In this document: positions 1 through 7,524 of the stretch, one piece after another
Layout of the letters: each line of letters opens with the position of its first letter
How positions within the stretch are numbered: the stretch's first letter is position 1
DNA from: Tissierellia bacterium
GTDB taxonomy: Bacteria > Bacillota > Clostridia > Tissierellales > Sedimentibacteraceae
Length of the DNA stretch: 27,826 nt
Reading direction: 5' to 3'
Assembly: GCA_028700795.1 (NCBI GenBank)
Contig: JAQVRY010000008.1
Span: 1-27,826 of the forward strand
Notes under the pieces: model-generated
Databases searched by the model: none
What the model saw: the letters and a program-made list of their open reading frames with translations, nothing else
What the model was told of the DNA's origin: nothing
Program-made: the position numbers and the translations under genes

Positions 1-2
1 CA

Positions 3-65
3 GTAGGAATAATAGTGTCAGCAGCAGCTTTGGCAGTTTTTAAACATACACCTATTAAAGGCTGA
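3..65 (+). CDS. C-terminal end of an unidentified membrane protein (partial)
   Basis: This open frame enters from the left edge and ends at TGA 63-65, giving 20 residues. The first 13 or so are hydrophobic (V-G-I-I-V-S-A-A-A-L-A-V-F) and the tail is short and basic (K-H-T-P-I-K-G), which looks like a final transmembrane helix with a cytoplasmic end. A perfect intrinsic terminator starts 28 bases after the stop, which supports this as a true gene end. The fragment is too short to name a family. Confidence 0.5.
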   Translation, partial: VGIIVSAAALAVFKHTPIKG

Positions 66-92
66 ATTTGAATTCTTTATTGTTAAACATGA

Positions 93-128
93 AACGGTCA
101 TTATGAGTAAAATGACCGTTTTTTTTAT
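93..128 (+). terminator. Intrinsic terminator of the leftmost gene
   Basis: A perfect 10-bp stem, AACGGTCATT (93-102) with AATGACCGTT (111-120), encloses an 8-base loop and is followed by a run of eight T. The T run lies on the + side, so it mainly ends the gene stopping at 65. The GerM-like gene on the other strand ends 33 bases further on. The identical stem recurs at 6175-6203. Confidence 0.85.
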
Positions 129-160
129 TTCTTATTATCTTATAACTTCTGAACTTATTC

Positions 161-1528
161 TTATTGCTGCGTTTCTATTGTTTCCGGATTAATGAATTCG
201 GGTGGATATAAAATTTGTGTTGTATCTAATGCATCAATGAAATCATGTATTTCTTCACCGTCCGCAGTGATTTTTATACTGTCCACTCCCGGTATTGTGT
301 TAAAAGTATACATAAAGGATTCTACCATCATATGTCTTAAATCATTTTTATCCTTATAAACATTTAAAAACTCCTTATTAAAATCAAGAATAAGTGTCCT
401 TCCCTGCAGGGATGCATTGTTTAATGTCACAGTCTTAGGTACCGGGCTGATGCCGTATGTGATATCTGTGTCAGAATATGCATCAAATACTTTTCGTGCC
501 CTCATTTCTATTGAGTCATTTTCAGCAATACCAATTTGCTCAGGGTATAGAGGATGCTCAAACAAATAATATCGGTTATCTGCCTTATGAGCCATGTAAA
601 GGAGGTAATTTTTCTCAACATTAGGAAGATAATTTATGTCTTCTCTTGACTTCCCATGGAAGTATGTGTCGACATTTTTTCTGTCAACAGTAAATGTAAG
701 GCTGTAAATAGGCCAATATCTGTCAACTGCAAATATTGTTTTTACAAATGATTCGTAGGATAGCCCTGCTCCTGTGCTGCCGGTATTATATGCAGTATAT
801 GAACTTGGCAGGTCAATTACCACATTACCGTTATTGTAAGTTGTGTTCGTAACATCCTTGATTATCGACTCAAGACCATTGTTCATAGGACCATTTTGCA
901 GCTGTTCTATTGCCATTCTTGTAATTGATTTATCCTCTACTACAAACCTTGTAACAGGAATTAAAGTGTGCGCATTTTTTGTAGGGAAGTATAGGGTAAG
1001 TCCCTTAGTTCCTGCAGGAGCCGTATTAACCGCAGGATAATAATTGCCGGCTGTATCATAGGTAACTGTTACCGACGCGGAAGATTTATCTTCATCTGCT
1101 ATTAAGGTTGAATTAAATATAAATTTATATACTCCATCTTCAAGACCTAAGTTTTGTTGGGTTATATTTAAGGCAGTTATGATGGGATTATCCTCATTTA
1201 CTGAAATAGTCGCATCAATTGATGGAGAAACAGGCTCTAAATTATTAATGTTACTTTTAACTAATTTATTATCCTTGTATATGTCAACATTAAAAATACT
1301 GTTGCTGACAATCTTAATTACTTCTTCCTTAGTAGCTGTGTGCCTGATTGTTATTGATTCAGGATTTAGTATCTTGTCTTCTTCAACTTCTAGACTCAAA
1401 GTACTTTCGTTAACAGGAGTTTCAATTTCAATTGTTCCTTTATAGTCAATAGGTGATAGATTGAACAAATATGTGGATGATAACAAACCGATAAGTCCTA
1501 TTATTACTATATTAAAAAAAGCTCTCAT
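161..1528 (-). CDS. GerMN-domain (sporulation/germination) membrane-anchored protein
   Basis: The protein has 455 residues. An N-terminal hydrophobic segment (about 5-24) is a signal anchor with a short basic start, so the rest should lie outside the membrane. A beta-rich N-terminal part (about 30-160) precedes two GerMN-type repeats, at about 177-295 and 307-440. Each has the pattern of a hydrophobic strand with LTLYF or YLLYM, a helix containing ARK/IEQL, and a VxIDL or LILDF strand. GerM-family proteins act in spore cortex formation and germination in Bacillus, and lipoprotein relatives are common in Firmicutes. The start is set by AGAGGT five bases upstream of ATG. The exact role and ligand are unknown. 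No lipobox is visible, so it is probably anchored by its N-terminal helix. Confidence 0.75.
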   Translation of the reverse strand: MRAFFNIVIIGLIGLLSSTYLFNLSPIDYKGTIEIETPVNESTLSLEVEEDKILNPESITIRHTATKEEVIKIVSNSIFNVDIYKDNKLVKSNINNLEPVSPSIDATISVNEDNPIITALNITQQNLGLEDGVYKFIFNSTLIADEDKSSASVTVTYDTAGNYYPAVNTAPAGTKGLTLYFPTKNAHTLIPVTRFVVEDKSITRMAIEQLQNGPMNNGLESIIKDVTNTTYNNGNVVIDLPSSYTAYNTGSTGAGLSYESFVKTIFAVDRYWPIYSLTFTVDRKNVDTYFHGKSREDINYLPNVEKNYLLYMAHKADNRYYLFEHPLYPEQIGIAENDSIEMRARKVFDAYSDTDITYGISPVPKTVTLNNASLQGRTLILDFNKEFLNVYKDKNDLRHMMVESFMYTFNTIPGVDSIKITADGEEIHDFIDALDTTQILYPPEFINPETIETQQ

Positions 1529-1560
1529 TTGATACCTCTTTATAAATATGGGTTTAATCC

Positions 1561-1588
1561 ATTATACAATAAAACTTTATAAAATCAA
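1561..1588 (-). promoter_or_regulatory. Sigma-A-type promoter of the GerM-like gene
   Basis: On the minus strand there is TTGATT (1588-1583), a 16-base spacer, then TATAAT (1566-1561), ending about 33 bases before the ATG at 1528. The -10 is a full match and the -35 matches 4 of 6 bases. Confidence 0.6.
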
Positions 1589-1633
1589 AGAAATATTTGG
1601 CATACTGCTGATGACAGATTGTTAGTGAACAGT

Positions 1634-1662
1634 AACCAGCACTAATAAAAATTCATATAATA
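1634..1662 (+). promoter_or_regulatory. Candidate sigma-K-like promoter
   Basis: AACC (1634-1637), 16 bases, then CATATAATA (1654-1662) fits the Bacillus sigma-K pattern mACm-N16/17-CATAnnnTA. The same -10 also contains TATAAT, but no good -35 for sigma-A lies upstream of it. It would start transcription near 1668-1672, which only makes sense if translation starts at the GTG at 1684. The match is short, so it is suggestive only. Confidence 0.4.
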
Positions 1663-1683
1663 TAAATGAATGGAGTGATGAAA

Positions 1684-1971
1684 GTGGACAATAGAAAATA
1701 CGACAGGGATATGATAAATAAAATGTATGACATAATTGAATTAATATATATTTTAAACAGACTCACCAATGAATTTTACGAGGATGAGCATTCGAAACAA
1801 TATTTATTGGACATGATGGACAATATGCAAAATGTCAAATACAGCTATGATAAATACAGAGGAAAGTGCAGCAATAGAAATTCAATAAAACATGAATGCC
1901 ACCATTACTGCACAAAGGACAGTTTTATCGACAAAATTATTTTTTATCTAAAATCATTAAATGAGGAGTAA
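1684..1971 (+). CDS. Small Cys/His-containing protein, function unknown
   Basis: I do not recognise this protein. From the GTG start it has 95 residues and is highly charged, mostly predicted helix, rich in Met, Tyr, Asp and Lys. Near the C-terminus it carries a cluster of possible metal ligands: C-S-N-R-N-S-I-K-H-E-C-H-H-Y-C. A longer frame begins at ATG 1666, but GGAGTG at 1672-1677 is well placed for GTG 1684, and the only good -10 (1656-1661) is too close to 1666. It lies between a GerM-like gene and a hydrophobic small protein resembling spore-associated peptides, and is preceded by a sigma-K-like promoter, so a late sporulation role is a reasonable inference, not shown. Confidence 0.6.
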   Translation: MDNRKYDRDMINKMYDIIELIYILNRLTNEFYEDEHSKQYLLDMMDNMQNVKYSYDKYRGKCSNRNSIKHECHHYCTKDSFIDKIIFYLKSLNEE

Positions 1972-2034
1972 TAAAGTAACAATTAGAAATCTAACGAATA
2001 ATATATATTAAAATTATTTTTTAGGAGGTTCTAT

Positions 2035-2250
2035 ATGTTTAACAATATATTAGGAGACAGCGGAGATAGCTTGTTATTTTTCTTCTTGCTTTTAGTAGTT
2101 CTTGCATGCTTCTGTGGAGATGAAGGTGGTTTGCTAGGAGGAGTTGGCGGTTTTGGAGACAGTGACAGTCTGTTATTCTTCTTCTTGCTGTTGGTAGTAC
2201 TATTTTGCAGCTGTGGTGATAGAATAGGCGGCATAGGCGATCGCTGCTAA
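2035..2250 (+). CDS. Duplicated hydrophobic small protein, possibly spore-associated
   Basis: A 71-residue protein with a strong AGGAGG (2023-2028) six bases before ATG. It consists of two near-copies of one unit: GDS, then LLFFFLLLVVL, then C-x-C-G-D. The copies are residues 7-29 and 42-62, joined by a Gly-rich linker (GGLLGGVGG). The resemblance is to the small hydrophobic Gly/Cys peptides annotated as YjcZ-like sporulation proteins in Firmicutes, but I cannot confirm the family. Two transmembrane-like stretches with Cys pairs suggest a membrane- or coat-associated peptide that could be disulfide-linked. A clear terminator follows, so the gene is a unit of its own. Confidence 0.65.
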   Translation: MFNNILGDSGDSLLFFFLLLVVLACFCGDEGGLLGGVGGFGDSDSLLFFFLLLVVLFCSCGDRIGGIGDRC

Positions 2251-2292
2251 TTATGGTATGGGACGATTGTCCCCGTTATTGATATTACATTT

Positions 2293-2324
2293 AAAGCTTC
2301 CCACATTGGGAAGCTTTAGTTTTA
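2293..2324 (+). terminator. Intrinsic terminator after the duplicated small protein
   Basis: A perfect 10-bp stem, AAAGCTTCCC (2293-2302) with GGGAAGCTTT (2308-2317), has a 5-base loop and is followed by AGTTTTA. It lies between convergent genes and could also serve the S9 peptidase gene on the minus strand, although its T tail there is poor. Confidence 0.75.
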
Positions 2325-2330
2325 TATAAG

Positions 2331-2391
2331 ATCCTTCGCTGTGCTCAGGATGAGCGACTGACACCAAATCAAGATTTGAGTCATCTGCTCA
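2331..2391. repeat. Half copy of a dispersed intergenic repeat plus a small palindrome
   Basis: AGATCCTTCGCTGTGCTCAG and the following GATGA closely resemble the right arm of the inverted repeat at 16163-16189. Directly next to it CAAATC-AA-GATTTG (2365-2378) forms a palindrome, with GAGC/GCTC matches further out (2352-2355 and 2387-2390). It overlaps the last codons and stop of the S9 peptidase gene on the minus strand and may form the 3' end hairpin of that mRNA. Confidence 0.5.
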
Positions 2392-4363
2392 AATATTTTT
2401 CAAACCAATTAGTTATTTCTTCCAGTCTTCGCACTCTGTGACGAGGTTTACCGCTCCTTGACAGCTCATGATTTTCTTCCCTGAACATGCAAAGCCTTGC
2501 ATCCACACCGTGATATTTAAGTGCAGTAAACATTTGTAATCCTTCCGCAAGCCAGCATCTGTAATCTTCCTCCGAATGAATGAACAAAGTGGGAGTAACA
2601 GCCTGATTAGCATATTTAAGCGGTGAATGGAACCACATCTTTTCAACATTGTCCCAAGGGGAAGACAAGGTTTGATCTGTATTGAAATAATACCCTATGT
2701 CCGTTGTGCCAAATTTAGAAATCCAGTTGGAAATGCTCCTTTGTGAAGCAGCACATTTAAATCTGTCAGTGTGTCCTATAATCCAGTTTGTCATAAAGCC
2801 TCCATAGGAGCCGCCGGTTACACCAATTCTTGAGCTGTTTATCTGAGGATACTTTTCAAGAACCTTGTCTGTAAACTTCATTAGGTCATCATAATCAATG
2901 GTGCCGTATTTACCCCTTATATCGGCAAATTCATTGCCTCTGCCGTCGCTGCCCCTGGGATTACAGAAAAATACAAAATATCCTTCACTTGCCCAATATT
3001 GCATTTCATGACAGAAAATTTCACCATAGACCGTTTTAGGACCTCCATGTATGTCTAAAATTCCCGGATAGGATTTCTTTTCATCATAATTAACAGGTTT
3101 TAACACAAATCCTTCAATAGCAACTCCATCATTAATAAAATTAAGAGTATCGGGTTTTACAATAATCTTTGTTTCCGCTATCTTTTCATTAAACTTAGTT
3201 CTCTGAGCTTCAATACCATTTTGCAATGTATAAATTTCCTGCAGCCTGCTGCCCCTGAGCCCAATGAATATAATGCCTTCGTTGCATATTTCAAAGCAGT
3301 CCACAGAGCCATTGTTGGCTGTTAATTTTTCAATACTTCCATCCAATGAAAGTTTCTTGATAAATGAGCTTTTATTCTCTGTAGATATAAAGTACAGGCT
3401 GTTATGAAAAACTCTTCTTAAAGCTCCTTCTCCGTATCTGCAGTCTGATCCAACTGAATTGTTCACACTATAATCATGTTTGCTTAGAAGTGCCAATTCT
3501 CCATCCTGGAGCTTATAGAAATTAAAATTTTCATTTATCCCGAATTTATCCATGGTAGTTGCCGCAACTATTATTTCATCACCTACAAATTCTGCAAATT
3601 CTATATAATACTCTAAATCTTCAACAAGACAAAGAGCTTCGCTGTTATACAAATCATACATGTACAGCCCTGTTGTTAATTCCATTTTGTTGGTGTAGTT
3701 TGAAGAAACATATAATGCCTTACCGTCTTTTACGCTTGTTTCAGACACATTTTCAAATTTATTTGAAATCGGAACTATGTCCTTTGTTCCTTTGTCAAAC
3801 AAATAAAGTCTTTCTCTTTTCTTATTTGTAAATCCTTCGCCGTTTGCCCAAAATGGAATTTCATCCAATACTTCGTAGTCCTTGTTTTCTTTTATTAAGT
3901 CAATTGCATTAGGCTTCTCTTCTCCCTTGCAAGAATGAAGGTTAATGCCGTAATGGTCGTAGATTGCTGTCAAAAGAAACTTCTCGTCAGCAATTTTTTT
4001 AATATTGTTTACTTTCATGGGAATACGCATATATTCATATGCTTCCCCGCCATTAATATTAATGGCATAGAAAACAGTCCAATGCTCACCGTCCTTTATT
4101 CTTTTTTCCAATTTTTCATCTCTTAAGGCCGGGAACAAAATAGTATTGTTGTCAAGCCAAATAAAATTCTTCTCGTCATTCATAGTTGTAAGTTTTTTAT
4201 ATTCTAAGGTAATGCAGTTATACAACCATATATTGGACAAATACTTGTTATCCTCATAATTAGAGGTATGTACCACAAAAGCACCGTGATTTTTATCCGG
4301 CGACAGTTCTATCCCGGACAAAAATGTGTAATCCAAAAAATCTTTAAGTTTTAAACTTTCCAT
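2381..4363 (-). CDS. S9 family prolyl oligopeptidase / acylaminoacyl peptidase
   Basis: The protein has 660 residues, typical for cytoplasmic S9C peptidases. About the first 390 residues form the repeated beta-strand pattern of a propeller that gates access. The C-terminal alpha/beta-hydrolase domain contains the nucleophile motif G-G-S-Y-G-G (Ser519), Asp600 in HSEEDYR and His632 in EENHE, so the catalytic triad looks complete. The oxyanion-region motif DIHGGP is present. There is no signal peptide, so it should hydrolyse short peptides in the cytoplasm, which suits an amino-acid-fermenting anaerobe (inference). The start is fixed by AGGAGG seven bases before ATG. It stands alone, with its own promoter about 110 bases upstream. 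Confidence 0.9.
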   Translation of the reverse strand: MESLKLKDFLDYTFLSGIELSPDKNHGAFVVHTSNYEDNKYLSNIWLYNCITLEYKKLTTMNDEKNFIWLDNNTILFPALRDEKLEKRIKDGEHWTVFYAININGGEAYEYMRIPMKVNNIKKIADEKFLLTAIYDHYGINLHSCKGEEKPNAIDLIKENKDYEVLDEIPFWANGEGFTNKKRERLYLFDKGTKDIVPISNKFENVSETSVKDGKALYVSSNYTNKMELTTGLYMYDLYNSEALCLVEDLEYYIEFAEFVGDEIIVAATTMDKFGINENFNFYKLQDGELALLSKHDYSVNNSVGSDCRYGEGALRRVFHNSLYFISTENKSSFIKKLSLDGSIEKLTANNGSVDCFEICNEGIIFIGLRGSRLQEIYTLQNGIEAQRTKFNEKIAETKIIVKPDTLNFINDGVAIEGFVLKPVNYDEKKSYPGILDIHGGPKTVYGEIFCHEMQYWASEGYFVFFCNPRGSDGRGNEFADIRGKYGTIDYDDLMKFTDKVLEKYPQINSSRIGVTGGSYGGFMTNWIIGHTDRFKCAASQRSISNWISKFGTTDIGYYFNTDQTLSSPWDNVEKMWFHSPLKYANQAVTPTLFIHSEEDYRCWLAEGLQMFTALKYHGVDARLCMFREENHELSRSGKPRHRVRRLEEITNWFEKYLSR

Positions 4364-4475
4364 TTCTGCCTCCTGTTTTTATACATTCTTACATTTATTA
4401 TTTGGGGAAATTCCAAGAGAGTCACCTCACTTTAAAGGAGTGTCTCCATAACTTTTTGTATTCTCTTATAAGGCT

Positions 4476-4504
4476 ATTATATATTTTAAAAGGCGGTTGT
4501 GCAA
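4476..4504 (-). promoter_or_regulatory. Promoter of the S9 peptidase gene
   Basis: On the minus strand TTGCAC (4504-4499), a spacer of exactly 17 bases, then TATAAT (4481-4476). This leaves an untranslated leader of roughly 105 bases. Only 9 bases separate it from the promoter of the permease gene on the other strand. Confidence 0.7.
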
Positions 4505-4513
4505 TTAAAACTA

Positions 4514-4542
4514 TTGTTTTACAATGGTTTTGAGAGTATAAT
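4514..4542 (+). promoter_or_regulatory. Promoter of the AEC permease gene
   Basis: TTGTTT (4514-4519), 17 bases, TATAAT (4537-4542). The -10 is a full consensus match and the -35 matches 4 of 6. The leader to the ATG at 4649 is about 100 bases. Confidence 0.6.
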
Positions 4543-4648
4543 TAAGTAAGAACTGAACTGTAACGTGAAATTATGATATCAAAGCAAAAAAAATATACTC
4601 TTGAATTGGACATGCTGCTTCATTGTCCAAGATATGAAAGGATTCATA

Positions 4649-5587
4649 ATGAAAAATTTGATATTTTCTTTAAATGCCGTTTTACCTTTGGTTTTTTTGA
4701 TGTTTTTGGGTGGCTTCCTTCGTAAAATTAATATATTTGACAAGGATTTTTTAAATAAAGCAAATAATTTTGTATTTAAAGTATTATTTCCGGTTTTTCT
4801 TTTCAACAACATATATGCCAGTAAGGTATCGGAAGAAATCAATTTAAAATTTATTATATTTGTTGTTATAATATCTATAGCTTTTGTTGCAATACTAGTT
4901 GTGATAATCCCTAAATATGAAAAAGACAACAGGAATAGAGGAGTTTTAATTCAGGGTCTGTACCGAGGCAATACCACATTATTTGCAACGGCGCTCATCA
5001 GCAATATTTTTGGAAATGAGGGATTGGCTATTGTAACAACTCTTGTAGCAATAATAGTACCGATTTATATTTTCGTAACTGTAATAATATTAGACTTATT
5101 TACTGATAAAAAACAAAATTTTAAAAAAACTATAATAAGTATTTTAATAAATCCTTTAATAATCGGTTCTTTTCTTGGTATTATAGCATCTGTTTTTCAA
5201 ATAAAACTTCCTTCTGCATTGGAAAAAACAATTGCTGATATTGCAAAATCTACAACACCCATGGCACTGATGGTCCTTGGCGGAGGAATAGAAACAAACA
5301 ATATACGGAAGAATATTAAATACTTAGTCTTTGCTGCAGCAGGAAAATTATTTATCATCCCTGCAATTGCGACTTTGACTGCAATTTTCTTCGGATACAG
5401 AGGTGTGGAATTAGGTGCATTATTAAGCATGACAGCTCCTCCTACAGCTGTCACAAGCTATACTTTGGCAAAGCAGCATGATTGCAATTATGAATTGGCA
5501 GGACAAATAGTATTTTTTACGACATTAATCAGCCCCTTCAGCATTTTTCTATTTATTTTTGTTTTTAAAACTTTTGGTTTATTTTAG
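4649..5587 (+). CDS. AEC family (auxin efflux carrier-like) transporter
   Basis: The protein has 312 residues from this start, with about ten hydrophobic segments in two halves, the usual AEC arrangement. Typical features are the N-terminal LPLVFLMFLGGFLRK segment, the P-V-F-L-F-N motif, and the TTPMALMVLGGG and MTAPPTAVTSYTLA segments in the second half. Bacterial AEC members move malate, malonate or other organic acids. The substrate cannot be read here. An upstream ATG at 4601 is in frame, but AAAGGA (4637-4642) lies six bases before ATG 4649 and the extra 16 residues are not family-like, so 4649 is preferred. It is expressed alone from a promoter divergent to the S9 peptidase gene. Confidence 0.85.
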   Translation: MKNLIFSLNAVLPLVFLMFLGGFLRKINIFDKDFLNKANNFVFKVLFPVFLFNNIYASKVSEEINLKFIIFVVIISIAFVAILVVIIPKYEKDNRNRGVLIQGLYRGNTTLFATALISNIFGNEGLAIVTTLVAIIVPIYIFVTVIILDLFTDKKQNFKKTIISILINPLIIGSFLGIIASVFQIKLPSALEKTIADIAKSTTPMALMVLGGGIETNNIRKNIKYLVFAAAGKLFIIPAIATLTAIFFGYRGVELGALLSMTAPPTAVTSYTLAKQHDCNYELAGQIVFFTTLISPFSIFLFIFVFKTFGLF

Positions 5588-5704
5588 TCAGTTTGAACTC
5601 GGAGTTTATTTTTAGTTAAAAAGTTGAATTCATGGATATTAGCTTCATTTGTAACATTTATTGGAATAATAATAAAGATAAAATAGTTAATAATATTCAT
5701 GTAG

Positions 5705-6163
5705 ATGACAAAACATCTTCAAATACATGTATATGAAGGGATGATGGGAATAAGAAAATTCAGTTTTAGCAATAAAGATAACGACGAAAAGCTATTGAAT
5801 TGGGAAAATAGTGTAAAATTAGACAGCCAACAAAAATTGAGGGAGCAGATGAAACAAATGAATAATGAAAATAATAACAAAAACAGAAATGAAAACAAAA
5901 GATTCGACAATCGAAACGAAAGCAATAAATTCGACAATCGAAACGAAAATAACAGATTAGACAACCGAAACGAAAACAAATTCGACAACCGAAACGAAAA
6001 CAAATTTAACAATCGAAACGAAAACAAATTCGACAATCGAAACGATGACTGGAAAAACCAAAACAAGAACAACCAAGAAAATAAAAACAATAAAAACAAT
6101 AAAAACAAGAATAATCAGAACAATCAGAACAATCAGAACAATCAAAACAATAATTTTAAATAG
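5705..6163 (+). CDS. Asn-rich low-complexity repeat protein
   Basis: I do not recognise a family. The N-terminal 50 residues look ordinary and charged. From residue 67 to 115 there are six imperfect units of F-D-N-R-N-E with Asn/Lys joins, then a stretch of K-N-N and Q-N-N triplets up to residue 150. The protein is very hydrophilic, has no Cys, and is predicted to be disordered. The start is uncertain. ATG 5705 has no clear ribosome binding site, and ATG 5741/5744 follow AAGGG too closely. The reading frame stays open across all repeats and an intrinsic terminator begins 12 bases after the stop, which argues for a real gene. Spore-coat, surface or aggregation-prone roles are possible guesses only. 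Confidence 0.6.
   Translation: MTKHLQIHVYEGMMGIRKFSFSNKDNDEKLLNWENSVKLDSQQKLREQMKQMNNENNNKNRNENKRFDNRNESNKFDNRNENNRLDNRNENKFDNRNENKFNNRNENKFDNRNDDWKNQNKNNQENKNNKNNKNKNNQNNQNNQNNQNNNFK
5903..6160 (+). repeat. Coding tandem repeats in the Asn-rich gene
   Basis: Six units of about 24-27 bases built around ttcgacaatcgaaacgaaaa occupy 5903-6049. After them come shorter units of six to nine bases (aataaaaac, aacaatcag) to 6160. The shortest block has four consecutive 9-base copies. They are in frame, so length changes by slippage would not break the gene. Confidence 0.8.
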
Positions 6164-6174
6164 TTGGTATTTGA

Positions 6175-6203
6175 AACGGTCATTCTCAATGACCGTTTTT
6201 TTT
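6175..6203 (+). terminator. Intrinsic terminator of the Asn-rich gene
   Basis: A 10-bp perfect stem, AACGGTCATT (6175-6184) with AATGACCGTT (6188-6197), has a 3-base loop and a run of eight T. The stem is base-for-base identical to the terminator at 93-120, while loop and flanks differ. Confidence 0.88.
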
Positions 6204-6259
6204 ACTTGTAATGCAACCAATATGCATATAAAAGTATTTTTTTTCACAAGCAATATATA

Positions 6260-6288
6260 TTGACACAAACAATCATTGGTTTTATAAT
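6260..6288 (+). promoter_or_regulatory. Full-consensus sigma-A promoter of the gcv operon
   Basis: TTGACA (6260-6265), 17 bases, TATAAT (6283-6288) matches the consensus at every position. A second TTGACA at 6290-6295 with TAATTA at 6312-6317 could be a weaker overlapping start. The leader to gcvT is about 95 bases. It has no glycine riboswitch core, only an 8-bp hairpin at 6348-6370. Confidence 0.85.
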
Positions 6289-6347
6289 ATTGACAATTAA
6301 TGCGTATTAAGTAATTATGAATAAAGAATAATAACAATATCACAAAC

Positions 6348-6370
6348 AAAGACAGATATTTTCTGTCTTT
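6348..6370 (+). promoter_or_regulatory. Leader hairpin ahead of gcvT
   Basis: AAAGACAG (6348-6355) pairs perfectly with CTGTCTTT (6363-6370) around a 7-base loop, ending about eight bases before the GAGGAG ribosome binding site. There is no T run, so it is not a terminator. It may stabilise the mRNA 5' end or affect ribosome access. Confidence 0.45.
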
Positions 6371-6390
6371 AATTGTAAGAGGAGTGTGCA

Positions 6391-7491
6391 ATGAAAAAAA
6401 CGCCTTTATATGAAAAACATATTCAGCTAAAGGGAAAAATTATTGATTTTGGAGGATGGGGACTGCCGGTTGAATATTCAGGTATAATTCCTGAGCATGA
6501 AGCTGTGAGAACAAAAGCAGGAATTTTCGATGTGTCTCACATGGGTGAAATAACAGTTCAAGGAGAAGATTCAGAAAAGTATTTGCAAATGTTATTAACA
6601 AATGATATTTCATTGCTTAATAACAATCAAATTGCCTACACCACAATGTGTTATCCCCATGGTGGAGTAGTAGATGATTTGTTGGTTTATAAATACACCA
6701 ATACAGATTATTTATTGGTAGTTAATGCATCCAACACCGAAAAGGATTATAGGTGGATGAAAGAAAACATATTTGGAGATACTGAAGTTTTAAATGTTTC
6801 AGAAAATTATGCCCAAGTTGCTTTGCAAGGACCATTGTCTCAAACAATTCTACAGAAGTTAACAAAAAAAGATTTAAATGAAATAGAATTTTATTATTTC
6901 TGCGATAATGTAAATATAGGCAATATTGGAGCATTGGTTTCCCGAACCGGTTACACGGGAGAAGATGGCTTCGAGTTATACTTTGCTTATGATAAGGCTG
7001 AAGAAATGTGGGAATTGATTTTAGAAACAGGCAAGGAAGAAGGATTGATACCTGCAGGATTAGGTGCAAGGGATACCTTAAGATTTGAAGCAGCACTTCC
7101 CCTTTATGGGCATGAATTAGATGAAAATATTACACCTTTAGAAGCCGGGCTTGGATTTTGTGTAAAGCTGAACAAAGAAAATTTCATAGGCAAGGAAGCA
7201 TTAGCTAATCAAAAATCAGAAGGTCTCAATAGAAAAATAATTGGTTTTGAAATGATTGACAGAGGAATACCAAGAAACAACTATGAAGTATATGCAGAAG
7301 GAAGAAAAATAGGATATGTAACAACAGGCAGTTTTTCACCTACATTAAAGAAAAATATAGGTTTAGCCCTTATAGATTCTGCATATTCCAAAGAGGGAAC
7401 TGAAATAGAAGTTTTAATAAGAAATAAGAATTTAAAGGCAAAAGTAATTAAAAAGCCGTTTTATTCTAAAAAATATAAAAAGATGCCCTAA
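6391..7491 (+). CDS. gcvT: Aminomethyltransferase, glycine cleavage T protein
   Basis: It transfers the methylene group from the aminomethyl-lipoyl arm of H protein to tetrahydrofolate and releases ammonia. The 366 residues match the family length. Visible signatures are the N-terminal DFGGWGLPVEYSG and FDVSHMGE segments, the VVNASNTEKD segment that carries the folate-contacting Asp, the SRTGYTGEDGFELY segment, and the C-terminal barrel with GYVTTGSFSPTL. GAGGAG lies eight bases before ATG. It is the first gene of the gcvT-gcvH-gcvPA-gcvPB string. In clostridia the complex may run to break down glycine or in reverse to make it; the sequence does not decide which. Confidence 0.96.
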   Translation: MKKTPLYEKHIQLKGKIIDFGGWGLPVEYSGIIPEHEAVRTKAGIFDVSHMGEITVQGEDSEKYLQMLLTNDISLLNNNQIAYTTMCYPHGGVVDDLLVYKYTNTDYLLVVNASNTEKDYRWMKENIFGDTEVLNVSENYAQVALQGPLSQTILQKLTKKDLNEIEFYYFCDNVNIGNIGALVSRTGYTGEDGFELYFAYDKAEEMWELILETGKEEGLIPAGLGARDTLRFEAALPLYGHELDENITPLEAGLGFCVKLNKENFIGKEALANQKSEGLNRKIIGFEMIDRGIPRNNYEVYAEGRKIGYVTTGSFSPTLKKNIGLALIDSAYSKEGTEIEVLIRNKNLKAKVIKKPFYSKKYKKMP

Positions 7492-7524
7492 CCCCATTTT
7501 TCTGAGTGTTTGGTCAGAGATTGC

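Noticed and set aside
2031..2234. Minus-strand frame opposite the duplicated small protein
   Set aside because: Lys/Pro/Ser-rich antisense of the Leu/Phe repeats. The + frame has AGGAGG and a terminator; this one has neither.
2256..2275. Short hairpin GGGAC-GATT-GTCCC after the duplicated small protein
   Set aside because: Only a 5-bp stem with no T run; the real terminator follows at 2293.
5719..6108. Minus-strand open frame rich in Leu, Phe and Ser opposite the Asn-rich gene
   Set aside because: It is the mirror of the AAC/AAT-rich repeats. It has no ribosome site, an unnatural composition, and the + frame has a terminator. The overlapping minus frame at 5957-6391 is rejected for the same reason.
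5903..6160. Possible CRISPR-like array because of regular repeats
   Set aside because: The repeats are in frame, directly adjacent with no unique spacers, imperfect, and encode a continuous protein. No cas genes are nearby.
6289..6390. Glycine riboswitch ahead of gcvT
   Set aside because: The conserved aptamer blocks are missing; only a simple 8-bp hairpin is present.
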